Shown: one piece after another, positions 1 to 7,017 of the stretch
Position numbering within the stretch: position 1 is the stretch's first letter
Layout: each line of letters starts with the position of its first letter
Assembly (NCBI RefSeq): GCF_002160815.1
Contig: NZ_NFLH01000023.1
Location: 1 to 39,522, forward strand
Direction of reading: 5' to 3'
Source of the DNA: Massilimicrobiota sp. An134
Lineage (GTDB): Bacteria; Bacillota_I; Bacilli_A; Erysipelotrichales; Coprobacillaceae
DNA: 39,522 bases
Notes under the pieces: model-generated
Databases searched by the model: none
What the model was told of the DNA's origin: nothing
What the model saw: the letters and a program-made list of their open reading frames with translations, nothing else
Position numbers and translations under genes: made by a program

Positions 1-119
1 TTTAGAATACAATCAAATGACAAAACGAAAACTCATTTAGAAATGGAGAGCCGTATGCATTGAAAGGTGCCCGTACGGTTCGGGAAGGGGCGAGGTCTTC
101 TAGACTTCGCCTATTTCAT
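1..119 (+). mobile_element. 3' end of a group II intron (domains V and VI)
   Basis: Positions 48-81 form a 34-nt domain V: a 9-bp lower stem starting GAGCCGTAT and closing GTACGGTTC, the AGC catalytic triad at 49-51, a CC bulge, and an upper 5-bp stem capped by GAAA. Positions 84-117 fold as domain VI: upper stem 89-97 with 103-111, lower stem 84-87 with 114-117, and a bulged A at 113, seven nt before the end, as expected for a branch point. The sequence CCTATTTCAT resembles the CCTACTTCAC end of Ll.LtrB, so the intron should end at 119 and the 3' exon begin at 120. A frame from 2 to the stop at 38-40 could be the last codons of the intron-encoded maturase. The rest of the intron lies outside the window. 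Confidence 0.88.
2..40 (+). CDS. Possible C-terminal end of the group II intron maturase
   Basis: An open frame enters the window and ends at TAG 38-40, seven bases before domain V. Its last residues are basic (TKRKLI). Intron-encoded reverse transcriptase/maturases lie in domain IV and often stop shortly before domain V, which fits. Only 12 codons are visible, so this rests on position alone; there is no family signature to confirm it. Confidence 0.3.
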   Translation, partial: LEYNQMTKRKLI

Positions 120-818
120 ACATACAAATATAATTCTTTCACAATCATCATGATATTCATGAAAATCACTATAATAATCAACTTGCGAAAAACCAGCTTC
201 CTTTAACCAGTATAAATATTGATTTACCGAATAAGTCTTTTGATAATGATCTTCATCAACTATTTCAGATTCTTGTTTATCTTCAATATAAACATGATGA
301 TGCACATATCCATCATCTATTTTATCAACACGCCATTCAAAAACAAACTCTTCATCTTCTTCTTTTTCTGAATATTGATCTAAAATAACATTCATTTTGT
401 ATAAACTATCAATATCAAAAATAAAAGTACCTTCAGCTTTTAATGAACGAAATACATTTTGAAAAGTCTGCATAATCTGATGTGGTTCAAGTAAATAATT
501 GATAGAATCACACAAACATAAGATAAGATCAACTGGTCGTGAAATTTCAAAGTCGCACATATCAACTCTTTGTAAAATAAGATTGACTTGATTAGCAATA
601 GCCTTCTGTTTTGCAACTTCTAACATATCAGTAGAAATGTCAGAAGCATATACAGTTTTATGATCTTTAGCTAAACGAATAGCAATTTCACCTGTTCCAC
701 ATCCCAATTCAAAAACTTCTTCAAATTGACAATGTTCCAATATAAATTGATAGTAATCTTCATAAAATTGTTCATCCATTAAGCTATCATAATAGTAAGC
801 AAAGTTTTCATAACTCAT
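111..818 (-). CDS. yqeM: YqeM-type SAM-dependent methyltransferase, C-terminus altered by intron
   Basis: A class I SAM methyltransferase of 235 aa. The SAM-binding motif I is ELGCGTGEIA near residues 37-46, followed by an acidic loop (SDIS) and a motif IV region (LILCLCDSINYL). B. subtilis YqeM, last gene of the yqeH-yqeI-nadD-yqeK-rsfS block, is the evident counterpart and about ten residues longer; its substrate is unknown. The start ATG overlaps the rsfS stop as ATGA, so the two are translationally coupled. The last two codons (Met, Lys) and the TAG stop lie inside the group II intron, which is inserted in the opposite orientation. The native end is therefore lost, although the Rossmann core is complete. 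Confidence 0.85.
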   Translation of the reverse strand: MSYENFAYYYDSLMDEQFYEDYYQFILEHCQFEEVFELGCGTGEIAIRLAKDHKTVYASDISTDMLEVAKQKAIANQVNLILQRVDMCDFEISRPVDLILCLCDSINYLLEPHQIMQTFQNVFRSLKAEGTFIFDIDSLYKMNVILDQYSEKEEDEEFVFEWRVDKIDDGYVHHHVYIEDKQESEIVDEDHYQKTYSVNQYLYWLKEAGFSQVDYYSDFHEYHDDCERIIFVCMK

Positions 819-1162
819 TTGGCCAACATTCCTTCAATGTTGATACGAGGCATATCTCCCCATAATTTTTCCAAATTATAACTTTCTCTTTCAGCTGCTT
901 CAAAAATATGACAAACAATATCTCCTAAATCTATAAGAATCCATTTAGAATTTCTTAATCCTTCAATACTTTTGACTTCATAATGATTCTTAGCACATTC
1001 ATCTTGAATATTATCAGTAATTGCCTGCATTAATCTTTCATTGCTAGCAGTACATAAAACAAAAGTATCAAACATTGGACTTACATCACGCATATCAATA
1101 GCAGTAATGTTAGTAGCAAGTTTGTCATCCATAGCCTTTACAACACATTCTAATTTTGTCAT
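815..1162 (-). CDS. rsfS: Ribosomal silencing factor RsfS (Iojap/YbeB family)
   Basis: A protein of 115 aa, the usual RsfS size. Family landmarks are an early AxxIxxIDMRD-like stretch (ITAIDMRDVSP), the FVLCTASNERLMQAI segment, the Gly-Leu-Arg/Trp region (EGLRNSKWILIDLGDIVCHIF) and a C-terminal YNLEKLWGD. RsfS binds ribosomal protein uL14 on the 50S subunit and blocks subunit joining when nutrients are short. It sits between nadD-yqeK and yqeM as in Bacillus: its ATG overlaps the upstream stop as TAATG and its stop overlaps the yqeM start as ATGA. Confidence 0.93.
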   Translation of the reverse strand: MTKLECVVKAMDDKLATNITAIDMRDVSPMFDTFVLCTASNERLMQAITDNIQDECAKNHYEVKSIEGLRNSKWILIDLGDIVCHIFEAAERESYNLEKLWGDMPRINIEGMLAK

Positions 1163-2262
1163 TATTTTTCTCCTTTTACAACGAAATAATCATAAATTTC
1201 ATAAAAACAATCATCAATTTCTCTATTTTTCTTTTTTGAAAATTCATAAAAATCTATCAATGAATCTCTAAATCCTGCATTTATATCTTTTTTACATAAT
1301 TCAATCTGCTTTGATGAATCATAACCTCTTAATGGGTCTAATTTATCTGCAACATATAGACATTTTCCAATCAATGAAATATCAACAGAAGCAGTTGTAT
1401 GGTCTTCAATAGCCTTTAAAATAATAGGATCTTCTATTAAAAACTCATGTTCACTTACATATCTTGATAACCATTGATGCCATATAGGATATGGTTTAGA
1501 GATATATTCTGGAAAATAATTTTGCATAATAACAGTTGCTTCTTTTTGATCCATTTCTTTAGCAACATCATGCATAATCCCTGCAATATATGCCTGTTTT
1601 TCATTCAAATGATTTGCTTTAGCAATCTTTTTAGCCAATTGAGCAACACTACATGTATGTTTCCAACGTTTTTCTTTCATACGTGAAGCAACCATTGTTT
1701 CTAAGTATAATCCCTGGCTTGAAATATAACGCAATACATGGGGATTCAACATTTCAATATGCCCCTGTCTAACATCACTGCTTGATGCATAGACAGGACG
1801 ATTATTTAAAACAAGAAAATGATATTGATTTAAAACATCCAATAATGGCTCATATCCTCCACGCTGAAAAGCAACTAACTGTACTAAGTTAGAAATTTTT
1901 TTAGCTTTTTTCCATTTATCAAAAGCATTTGCCTGATCCATACCCATAATATAATAATATTTGTTATTGGGATGTTTTTCAATGATCTTTTCAAGAGTAT
2001 GAATAGTATAATTTTTTTGATTTTGATTATCATCAAGTTCAATTGTATTCACTGTGAGTTTATCATTGCCCTGAATAGCCAAATGAATCATATGTAAACG
2101 CTCTTTAGCATTGGCACAACTTTGATTTTTCCATGGATTATGTCGTGTAGGAATAAATTGCACTTCGTCTAATTGAAGCTGTTCAATTGCACACATGGCA
2201 ATTTCTACATGTGCTTTATGAATAGGGTCAAAGCTTCCGCCAAATAATCCTATTTTTTTCAT
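1162..2262 (-). CDS. nadD: Fused nicotinate-nucleotide adenylyltransferase (NadD) and HD hydrolase (YqeK)
   Basis: One 366-residue chain carries two enzymes that are separate neighbouring genes in Bacillus. Residues 1 to about 190 are NadD, which adenylates nicotinate mononucleotide in NAD synthesis: GLFGGSFDPIHKAH carries the nucleotidyltransferase HxGH-type motif (here HKAH), YTIHTL follows, and ASSSDVR replaces the usual ISSTxIR. Residues about 195-366 are a YqeK-type HD domain with the expected metal ligands (HTCSV, MHD, WH, DHT, ADK); YqeK of other species hydrolyses Ap4A symmetrically. The ATG overlaps the yqeI stop by four bases and the stop overlaps the rsfS start. NadD motifs are slightly divergent but complete enough to expect activity. 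Confidence 0.9.
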   Translation of the reverse strand: MKKIGLFGGSFDPIHKAHVEIAMCAIEQLQLDEVQFIPTRHNPWKNQSCANAKERLHMIHLAIQGNDKLTVNTIELDDNQNQKNYTIHTLEKIIEKHPNNKYYYIMGMDQANAFDKWKKAKKISNLVQLVAFQRGGYEPLLDVLNQYHFLVLNNRPVYASSSDVRQGHIEMLNPHVLRYISSQGLYLETMVASRMKEKRWKHTCSVAQLAKKIAKANHLNEKQAYIAGIMHDVAKEMDQKEATVIMQNYFPEYISKPYPIWHQWLSRYVSEHEFLIEDPIILKAIEDHTTASVDISLIGKCLYVADKLDPLRGYDSSKQIELCKKDINAGFRDSLIDFYEFSKKKNREIDDCFYEIYDYFVVKGEK

Positions 2263-2546
2263 GGGAAGCGATAAATTCCTTGAGGACTATGACGATAAAA
2301 AACAATCGTACGACCAATAATTTGAACAACTTCAGCTTTTGTATGCATACTTAATTCAACAGCTACACTATTCACATCATCAGGACAACTTTCTAATAGC
2401 TTCACTTTAATTAATTCCTGTGCTTCTAAAGCATCATCAATACCTTTAATCTGATTAGCAGAAACACCCTCTTTACCAACCTGAAAAATAGCTTTTAAAT
2501 GATGTGCTTCACTTCTTAAATATCTTTTTTGTTTACCTGTTAACAT
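2259..2546 (-). CDS. yqeI: YhbY/YqeI family CRM-domain RNA-binding protein
   Basis: A single CRM domain of 95 aa: LTGKQKRYLRSEAHHLKAIFQVGKEGVS at the start, then IDDALEAQELIKVKLL and VVQIIGRTIVFYR. YhbY proteins bind precursors of the 50S subunit near the 23S rRNA catalytic core. The gene is 16 bases after yqeH and overlaps nadD-yqeK, matching the B. subtilis order except that aroE, which separates yqeH and yqeI there, is absent. Confidence 0.93.
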   Translation of the reverse strand: MLTGKQKRYLRSEAHHLKAIFQVGKEGVSANQIKGIDDALEAQELIKVKLLESCPDDVNSVAVELSMHTKAEVVQIIGRTIVFYRHSPQGIYRFP

Positions 2547-2562
2547 AATTGTTTCCTTTCTT

Positions 2563-3663
2563 TTATATAATTGCTTCTCTAATCATAACTGAAATTTGAG
2601 GTGGAACATGAACTTTAACTTTTCCACCATGAGATGAAATGGTCATAAACCCTAATCCTGAAATAACAATATCACATTTTCCAGGTTTTAAGGTAAAATC
2701 ATATGTTTTCATTTTTTCAATTGAATCCATACCATTTAATTCAAATGAAAAAGTTTTATGGCGATTATACAATGCATCAGCATTGCTTGTTTTTGTACGA
2801 TGAATTTTAAGTTGTCTAGAAAAATAAGTAATAAAACTTGCCTGATCACCACTGATATAATCAATTCTTCCTAATCCATCAAAATAAATAGTCTGTTTTT
2901 CCTGTAACTGAAAACCAATAGGTCTCAATTCACTTTGAGGAATAATCTTTTTTAAATCCTGAGGATCAATAAAATGAGTCATTTGATGATCATTAATAAT
3001 TCCTGGTGTATCATATAAATATGAATGATTATCTAATGGAATTTCAATAAAATCAAGTGTTGTCCCAGGGAATTCTGAAACAGTAATTAAATTCTGTTCT
3101 TCAACTTGAGCATAATGTTTTAATAAGGCATTGATAAAAGTAGATTTTCCAACATTTGTTACACCTACAACATAGACATCCCTTTGTTTACGATATGACA
3201 TAATAGCATCATAAATCGAATCCATATTCATATTTTTCTTACCACTAGTCACAATCACATCTACTGGTTTTATTCCTTCTTGTTTTAATTGTCTTCTCAC
3301 CCAATGTTCTAACTTACGTTCTTTTACTGATTTAGGTAAAAGATCACGCTTATTAGCTAAAACCAGGACATCATTAAAACCAATATGACGTAATAACCCA
3401 GGAATCATGCTTCCCTGAAAATCAAATAAATCAATCATATACACAACTAAACAATCTTTTTCACCAATATGATCCAATAAATTTAAAAAATCATCTTTTG
3501 TGAGATTTGTTGTCTGCAATTTATGATAATTTTTTAATTGAAAGCAACGCTGACATAAGATATGTTCTCTTTGAGTTGCATTTTTAGGAACATAACCAAT
3601 ATGCTTTTCATTATGACTTTGAATGATAGCACCACAACCATAACATTTTTTTACTTCTTCCAT
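2563..3663 (-). CDS. yqeH: Circularly permuted ribosome-biogenesis GTPase YqeH
   Basis: A 366-aa GTPase for 30S assembly. An N-terminal zinc finger (CYGC near residue 7, CQRC near residue 37) is followed by G motifs in permuted order: NKRDLL (G4) and TSGKK (G5) come before GVTNVGKST (G1), GTT (G2) and DTPG (G3). The C-terminal third is the YqeH-specific domain. It is the first visible gene of the - strand block ending at yqeM. A candidate TACAAT -10 lies about seven bases before its AAGGAAGG ribosome-binding site, divergent from sigK. All nucleotide-binding motifs are intact. Confidence 0.94.
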   Translation of the reverse strand: MEEVKKCYGCGAIIQSHNEKHIGYVPKNATQREHILCQRCFQLKNYHKLQTTNLTKDDFLNLLDHIGEKDCLVVYMIDLFDFQGSMIPGLLRHIGFNDVLVLANKRDLLPKSVKERKLEHWVRRQLKQEGIKPVDVIVTSGKKNMNMDSIYDAIMSYRKQRDVYVVGVTNVGKSTFINALLKHYAQVEEQNLITVSEFPGTTLDFIEIPLDNHSYLYDTPGIINDHQMTHFIDPQDLKKIIPQSELRPIGFQLQEKQTIYFDGLGRIDYISGDQASFITYFSRQLKIHRTKTSNADALYNRHKTFSFELNGMDSIEKMKTYDFTLKPGKCDIVISGLGFMTISSHGGKVKVHVPPQISVMIREAII

Positions 3664-3739
3664 ATATACCTTCCTTCTCGCTTATTGTATACTATTTCTT
3701 ATTTAATGAAAAGAGATAAACATAAACATCGACAAATTT

Positions 3740-3748
3740 CATATAATA
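3740..3748 (+). promoter_or_regulatory. Candidate sporulation-type -10 box of sigK
   Basis: CATATAATA fits the sigma-K -10 consensus CATAnnnTA and seven of eight positions of the sigma-E box CATACAnT. It also contains a perfect TATAAT. No clean -35 of any class lies at the right distance: the nearest AC is 18 bases away. It ends five bases before the GAGGTG ribosome-binding site. B. subtilis sigK is read by sigma-E and sigma-K, so a mother-cell promoter is expected, but the sequence alone does not settle which factor is used. Confidence 0.35.
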
Positions 3749-3762
3749 TTTTGAGGTGACTT

Positions 3763-4446
3763 ATGTTTACAACAATTATTGTATTATTACAACAATTTTT
3801 ATTTGTTTCGTTTATTAAAACGCAAGCATTTAAACCCCAATTAACACCACAACAAGAAAATGAGTTATTAGAAAAATATTTTCAAGGTGATCAGAATGCT
3901 AGAAATGCGCTAATTGAACATAACTTAAGACTAGTTGCACATATTGCTAAAAAATATGAAAGCTCTAAAGATTTACAAGAAGATCTCATTAGTATTGGTA
4001 CAATTGGCCTTATCAAAGCAGTAGATAGTTATAATGCTGATAAATCAACAAAACTAGGAACATATGCTGCTAAATGTATAGAAAATGAGATTTTAATGCA
4101 TCTGCGTCATCATAAAAAGACAGCTCTTGATGTTTCATTAAATGAAGTATTAGGTGTTGACAAAGATGGCGGAGAAATGACTTTACTTGACATTATCCCT
4201 GCCAAAGATAAAGATATTGTTGAACAGATTCAAACCAATGATCAGATTCAAAAATTACAAGAATATTTTACATTACTGACACCTCGTGAACAAGAAATAC
4301 TCATTTATCGCTATGGGCTTAATCATCATCGTATATATACCCAAAAAGAAATCGCTCAGCAAATGAATATTTCTCGTTCTTATGTTTCACGTTTAGAAAA
4401 ACGTGCTTTAATTAAGCTTCTCAAAGCATATATTCATTCTTCATAA
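3763..4446 (+). CDS. sigK: RNA polymerase sporulation sigma factor pro-sigma-K
   Basis: A 227-aa sigma-70 family factor closely resembling B. subtilis SigK. Region 2 reads LIEHNLRLVAHIAKKYE then EDLISIGTIGLIKAVDSY and TYAAKCIENEILMHLR. Region 4 ends with the helix-turn-helix YTQKEIAQQMNISRSYVSRLEKRAL. The first 16 or so residues are hydrophobic and lead into VSFIKTQAF, which lines up with VSYVKNNAF of the B. subtilis pro-sequence; by analogy, cleavage by a SpoIVFB-type protease would fall after Ser16. The gene is continuous, not split by a skin-like element. It should drive late mother-cell genes such as spoVFAB and gerE in this window. Its stop is one base from the parC stop. Confidence 0.93.
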   Translation: MFTTIIVLLQQFLFVSFIKTQAFKPQLTPQQENELLEKYFQGDQNARNALIEHNLRLVAHIAKKYESSKDLQEDLISIGTIGLIKAVDSYNADKSTKLGTYAAKCIENEILMHLRHHKKTALDVSLNEVLGVDKDGGEMTLLDIIPAKDKDIVEQIQTNDQIQKLQEYFTLLTPREQEILIYRYGLNHHRIYTQKEIAQQMNISRSYVSRLEKRALIKLLKAYIHSS

Positions 4447-4447
4447 A

Positions 4448-7006
4448 TTAGAAATCATCATTAAATAAGTCATCAAATGAAATAGGTTCAAAATGTTTAT
4501 CTTGTTGTTGTGGCTCTAAAGGTTGACTCTTTTCAACCTTTTTTACATTTTGAGTTGTTGATAAATCTTGAGTTTCTGTAACATTCTGATATAAATCTGT
4601 AGATAATACCCCTTGATAATAAATATATGTAATATTTTCGTTCTTTAAAGATTGAATGATACTTGGTTTTTGTAAGATTTGAGATAATGAATAATCCTTA
4701 ATAGCAACCGTTTCTTTATGTTCTTGTGTTTCGATAATGAGTGTATCTTGAACATCTAAAACATAAGCTGATAAAGCATGAATTGGATTTGTCTTTGGTG
4801 ATTTAAAAATTAATGTTCCTTTGGTTGAGCGATTGCAGCTTGGTATATCAGAAATTCTCATACGCTTAATTCCTGGCTGATCACTAATAAGAACATAAGA
4901 ATAAGAATGCAGTGGATCAAATGTATTCATAGCAACTAATGAATCATTTTTCAAATTGATTCCTTTGATTCCACCTGCTTTTAATCCTAAAATAGAAATT
5001 TCCTGTTCACTATAAAGCGATACATATCCTAAAGATGATGTTAAAACAATAGCTTGATGATCATCTGTTAATGAAACTTGTAATAATTGATCATCTTGTT
5101 TTAAATTCATACATTTGATTGGTTTGCTGTATCTTGTGACTTCAAAATCTTGAAGAGAGACACGTTTCATTTGTCCTAAACGTGTTGCTAATAAAACATA
5201 TAATGGTCTTTGGAATGATTTGACAAGAATAGATCCAATCATTTTTTCTTCTGGTGATACTTTTATCAGATAGCTGATATGTTTTCCAAGTTCTTTCCAT
5301 TTAAATTCTTCTAATTTATGCAATGGAATAAATAAATAGTTTCCTTTATCAGTAAAGACAAGCAATTTATCCAAAGTACTAGCAAAATGCAAATCTAATA
5401 AAACATCATCATCTTTCTTTCCAAACGCAATATTTTCACTTGCTTTATATGATCTTTGAGATATTCTTTTCACGTATCCATCACGAGTAATAGATACATA
5501 GATGTCTTCAGGAAGAATCATAGCTTCTTCATCAATAACAATTTCTTGAACTTCATCTTTAATCTCTGTTAAACGTGGACTTGGATATTGCTTTTTAATT
5601 TGTTTTAATTCATCTATAATGACTTTTCTTAATACTTTATCACTTGCTAGAATATTGTTTAATGTTTGAATTAAGACCTCTAAATCAGATTTTTCTTTTT
5701 CTAATGAAACAATATCCGTATTTGTTAAACGATATAACTGCAACATTACAATTGCTTCTGCCTGTTTTTCAGAAAACTGATACTGTAATTGAAGATTCTT
5801 TTTAGCATCCTGTTTATCATGTGAATGACGAATTGTATGAACAACTTCATCCAAAATAGAAACAGCTTTAATCAAACCATCAACAATATGTTTACGATCT
5901 TCAGCTTTATGAAGATCAAACAAAGAACGTTTTGTAATGACTTCAATCTGATGTTCAATATAGCCATCCAAAATATCAACAATTCCCATACAGACTGGTC
6001 GTTTATTTTTAATCGCAACCATATTATAATTATAATTCTTTTGTAAATCTGTATTCTTGTAAAAATAATTTAAAGTATTTTGAACATCTACATCTTTCTT
6101 TAAATCAATCACAATACTTAATCCATTACGATCAGATTCATCACGAACTTCAATAATACCATCAATATTTTTTTGAAAACGAATTTCATCTAATTTTCTA
6201 ACAAGTTCAGCTTTATTCACTTCATAAGGAATCTGAGTAATCACAATTTTATTTATATTTTTTTCTTCAATTATTTGAGTCTGTGAACGGACAACAACTT
6301 TTCCTCTACCTGTTTCAAAAGCCTTTTTGATACCATTTAAACCTTCAACAATAGCTCCCGTTGGAAAATCAGGACCTTTCATAAATTTCATTAAATCATC
6401 TAATGAACAATGTGGATGTGAAATACGATAAATCGTTGCATCAATGACTTCTTCTAAATTATGTGGTGGAATATCAGTTGCGTAACCAGATGAAATTCCT
6501 GTTGCACCATTAACCAATAAATTAGGGAATTTAGCTGGTAAAACCGTTGGTTCATATTCAGTATCATCAAAGTTAAGTGCCATTTGCACTGTTTCCTTGT
6601 CAATGTCTTTTAATAACTCCAATGCAATGGGCGATAATCTCGCTTCAGTATAACGCATAGCGGCTGCAGGATCATTATCAATAGAACCATTATTTCCCTG
6701 CATATCAATTAAAGGCATACGCATTTTCCAATCCTGTGACAAACGTACCATAGCTTCATAAACAGAAGCATCTCCGTGAGGATGGTAATTACCAATAACG
6801 TTACCAACAGTTTTGGCAGATTTACGATATGGTTTTTGATGTGTATTTCCTTCTTTGTACATTGCATATAAAATTCTACGTTGTACAGGTTTCAACCCAT
6901 CTCTTACATCTGGTAATGCACGATCTTGAATGATATATTTAGAATATTTTCCAAAGCGATCTCCCATAATGTCATCCAGCGACTGGGTTATGATTTTTTC
7001 TTTCAT
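4448..7006 (-). CDS. parC: DNA topoisomerase IV subunit A
   Basis: An 852-aa type IIA topoisomerase A subunit, the DNA-cutting half of the chromosome-decatenating enzyme. The catalytic Tyr119 lies in AAAMRYTEA. GNNGSID just before it is the ParC form; GyrA usually has GNFGS. The N-terminal winged-helix and tower regions are complete, followed by a beta-pinwheel domain and a low-complexity tail rich in Gln, Glu and Asp. Residue 80, the quinolone-contact serine in most ParC proteins, is Ala, while Glu84 is kept. It starts 11 bases after parE with a GGGAGG ribosome-binding site. The 3' end meets sigK with no room for a terminator. Confidence 0.95.
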   Translation of the reverse strand: MKEKIITQSLDDIMGDRFGKYSKYIIQDRALPDVRDGLKPVQRRILYAMYKEGNTHQKPYRKSAKTVGNVIGNYHPHGDASVYEAMVRLSQDWKMRMPLIDMQGNNGSIDNDPAAAMRYTEARLSPIALELLKDIDKETVQMALNFDDTEYEPTVLPAKFPNLLVNGATGISSGYATDIPPHNLEEVIDATIYRISHPHCSLDDLMKFMKGPDFPTGAIVEGLNGIKKAFETGRGKVVVRSQTQIIEEKNINKIVITQIPYEVNKAELVRKLDEIRFQKNIDGIIEVRDESDRNGLSIVIDLKKDVDVQNTLNYFYKNTDLQKNYNYNMVAIKNKRPVCMGIVDILDGYIEHQIEVITKRSLFDLHKAEDRKHIVDGLIKAVSILDEVVHTIRHSHDKQDAKKNLQLQYQFSEKQAEAIVMLQLYRLTNTDIVSLEKEKSDLEVLIQTLNNILASDKVLRKVIIDELKQIKKQYPSPRLTEIKDEVQEIVIDEEAMILPEDIYVSITRDGYVKRISQRSYKASENIAFGKKDDDVLLDLHFASTLDKLLVFTDKGNYLFIPLHKLEEFKWKELGKHISYLIKVSPEEKMIGSILVKSFQRPLYVLLATRLGQMKRVSLQDFEVTRYSKPIKCMNLKQDDQLLQVSLTDDHQAIVLTSSLGYVSLYSEQEISILGLKAGGIKGINLKNDSLVAMNTFDPLHSYSYVLISDQPGIKRMRISDIPSCNRSTKGTLIFKSPKTNPIHALSAYVLDVQDTLIIETQEHKETVAIKDYSLSQILQKPSIIQSLKNENITYIYYQGVLSTDLYQNVTETQDLSTTQNVKKVEKSQPLEPQQQDKHFEPISFDDLFNDDF

Positions 7007-7017
7007 GTTAGACCTCC

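Noticed and set aside
3763-4446. sigK interrupted by a skin-like recombination element
   Set aside because: Regions 2 to 4 are continuous in one frame, so no excision is needed.
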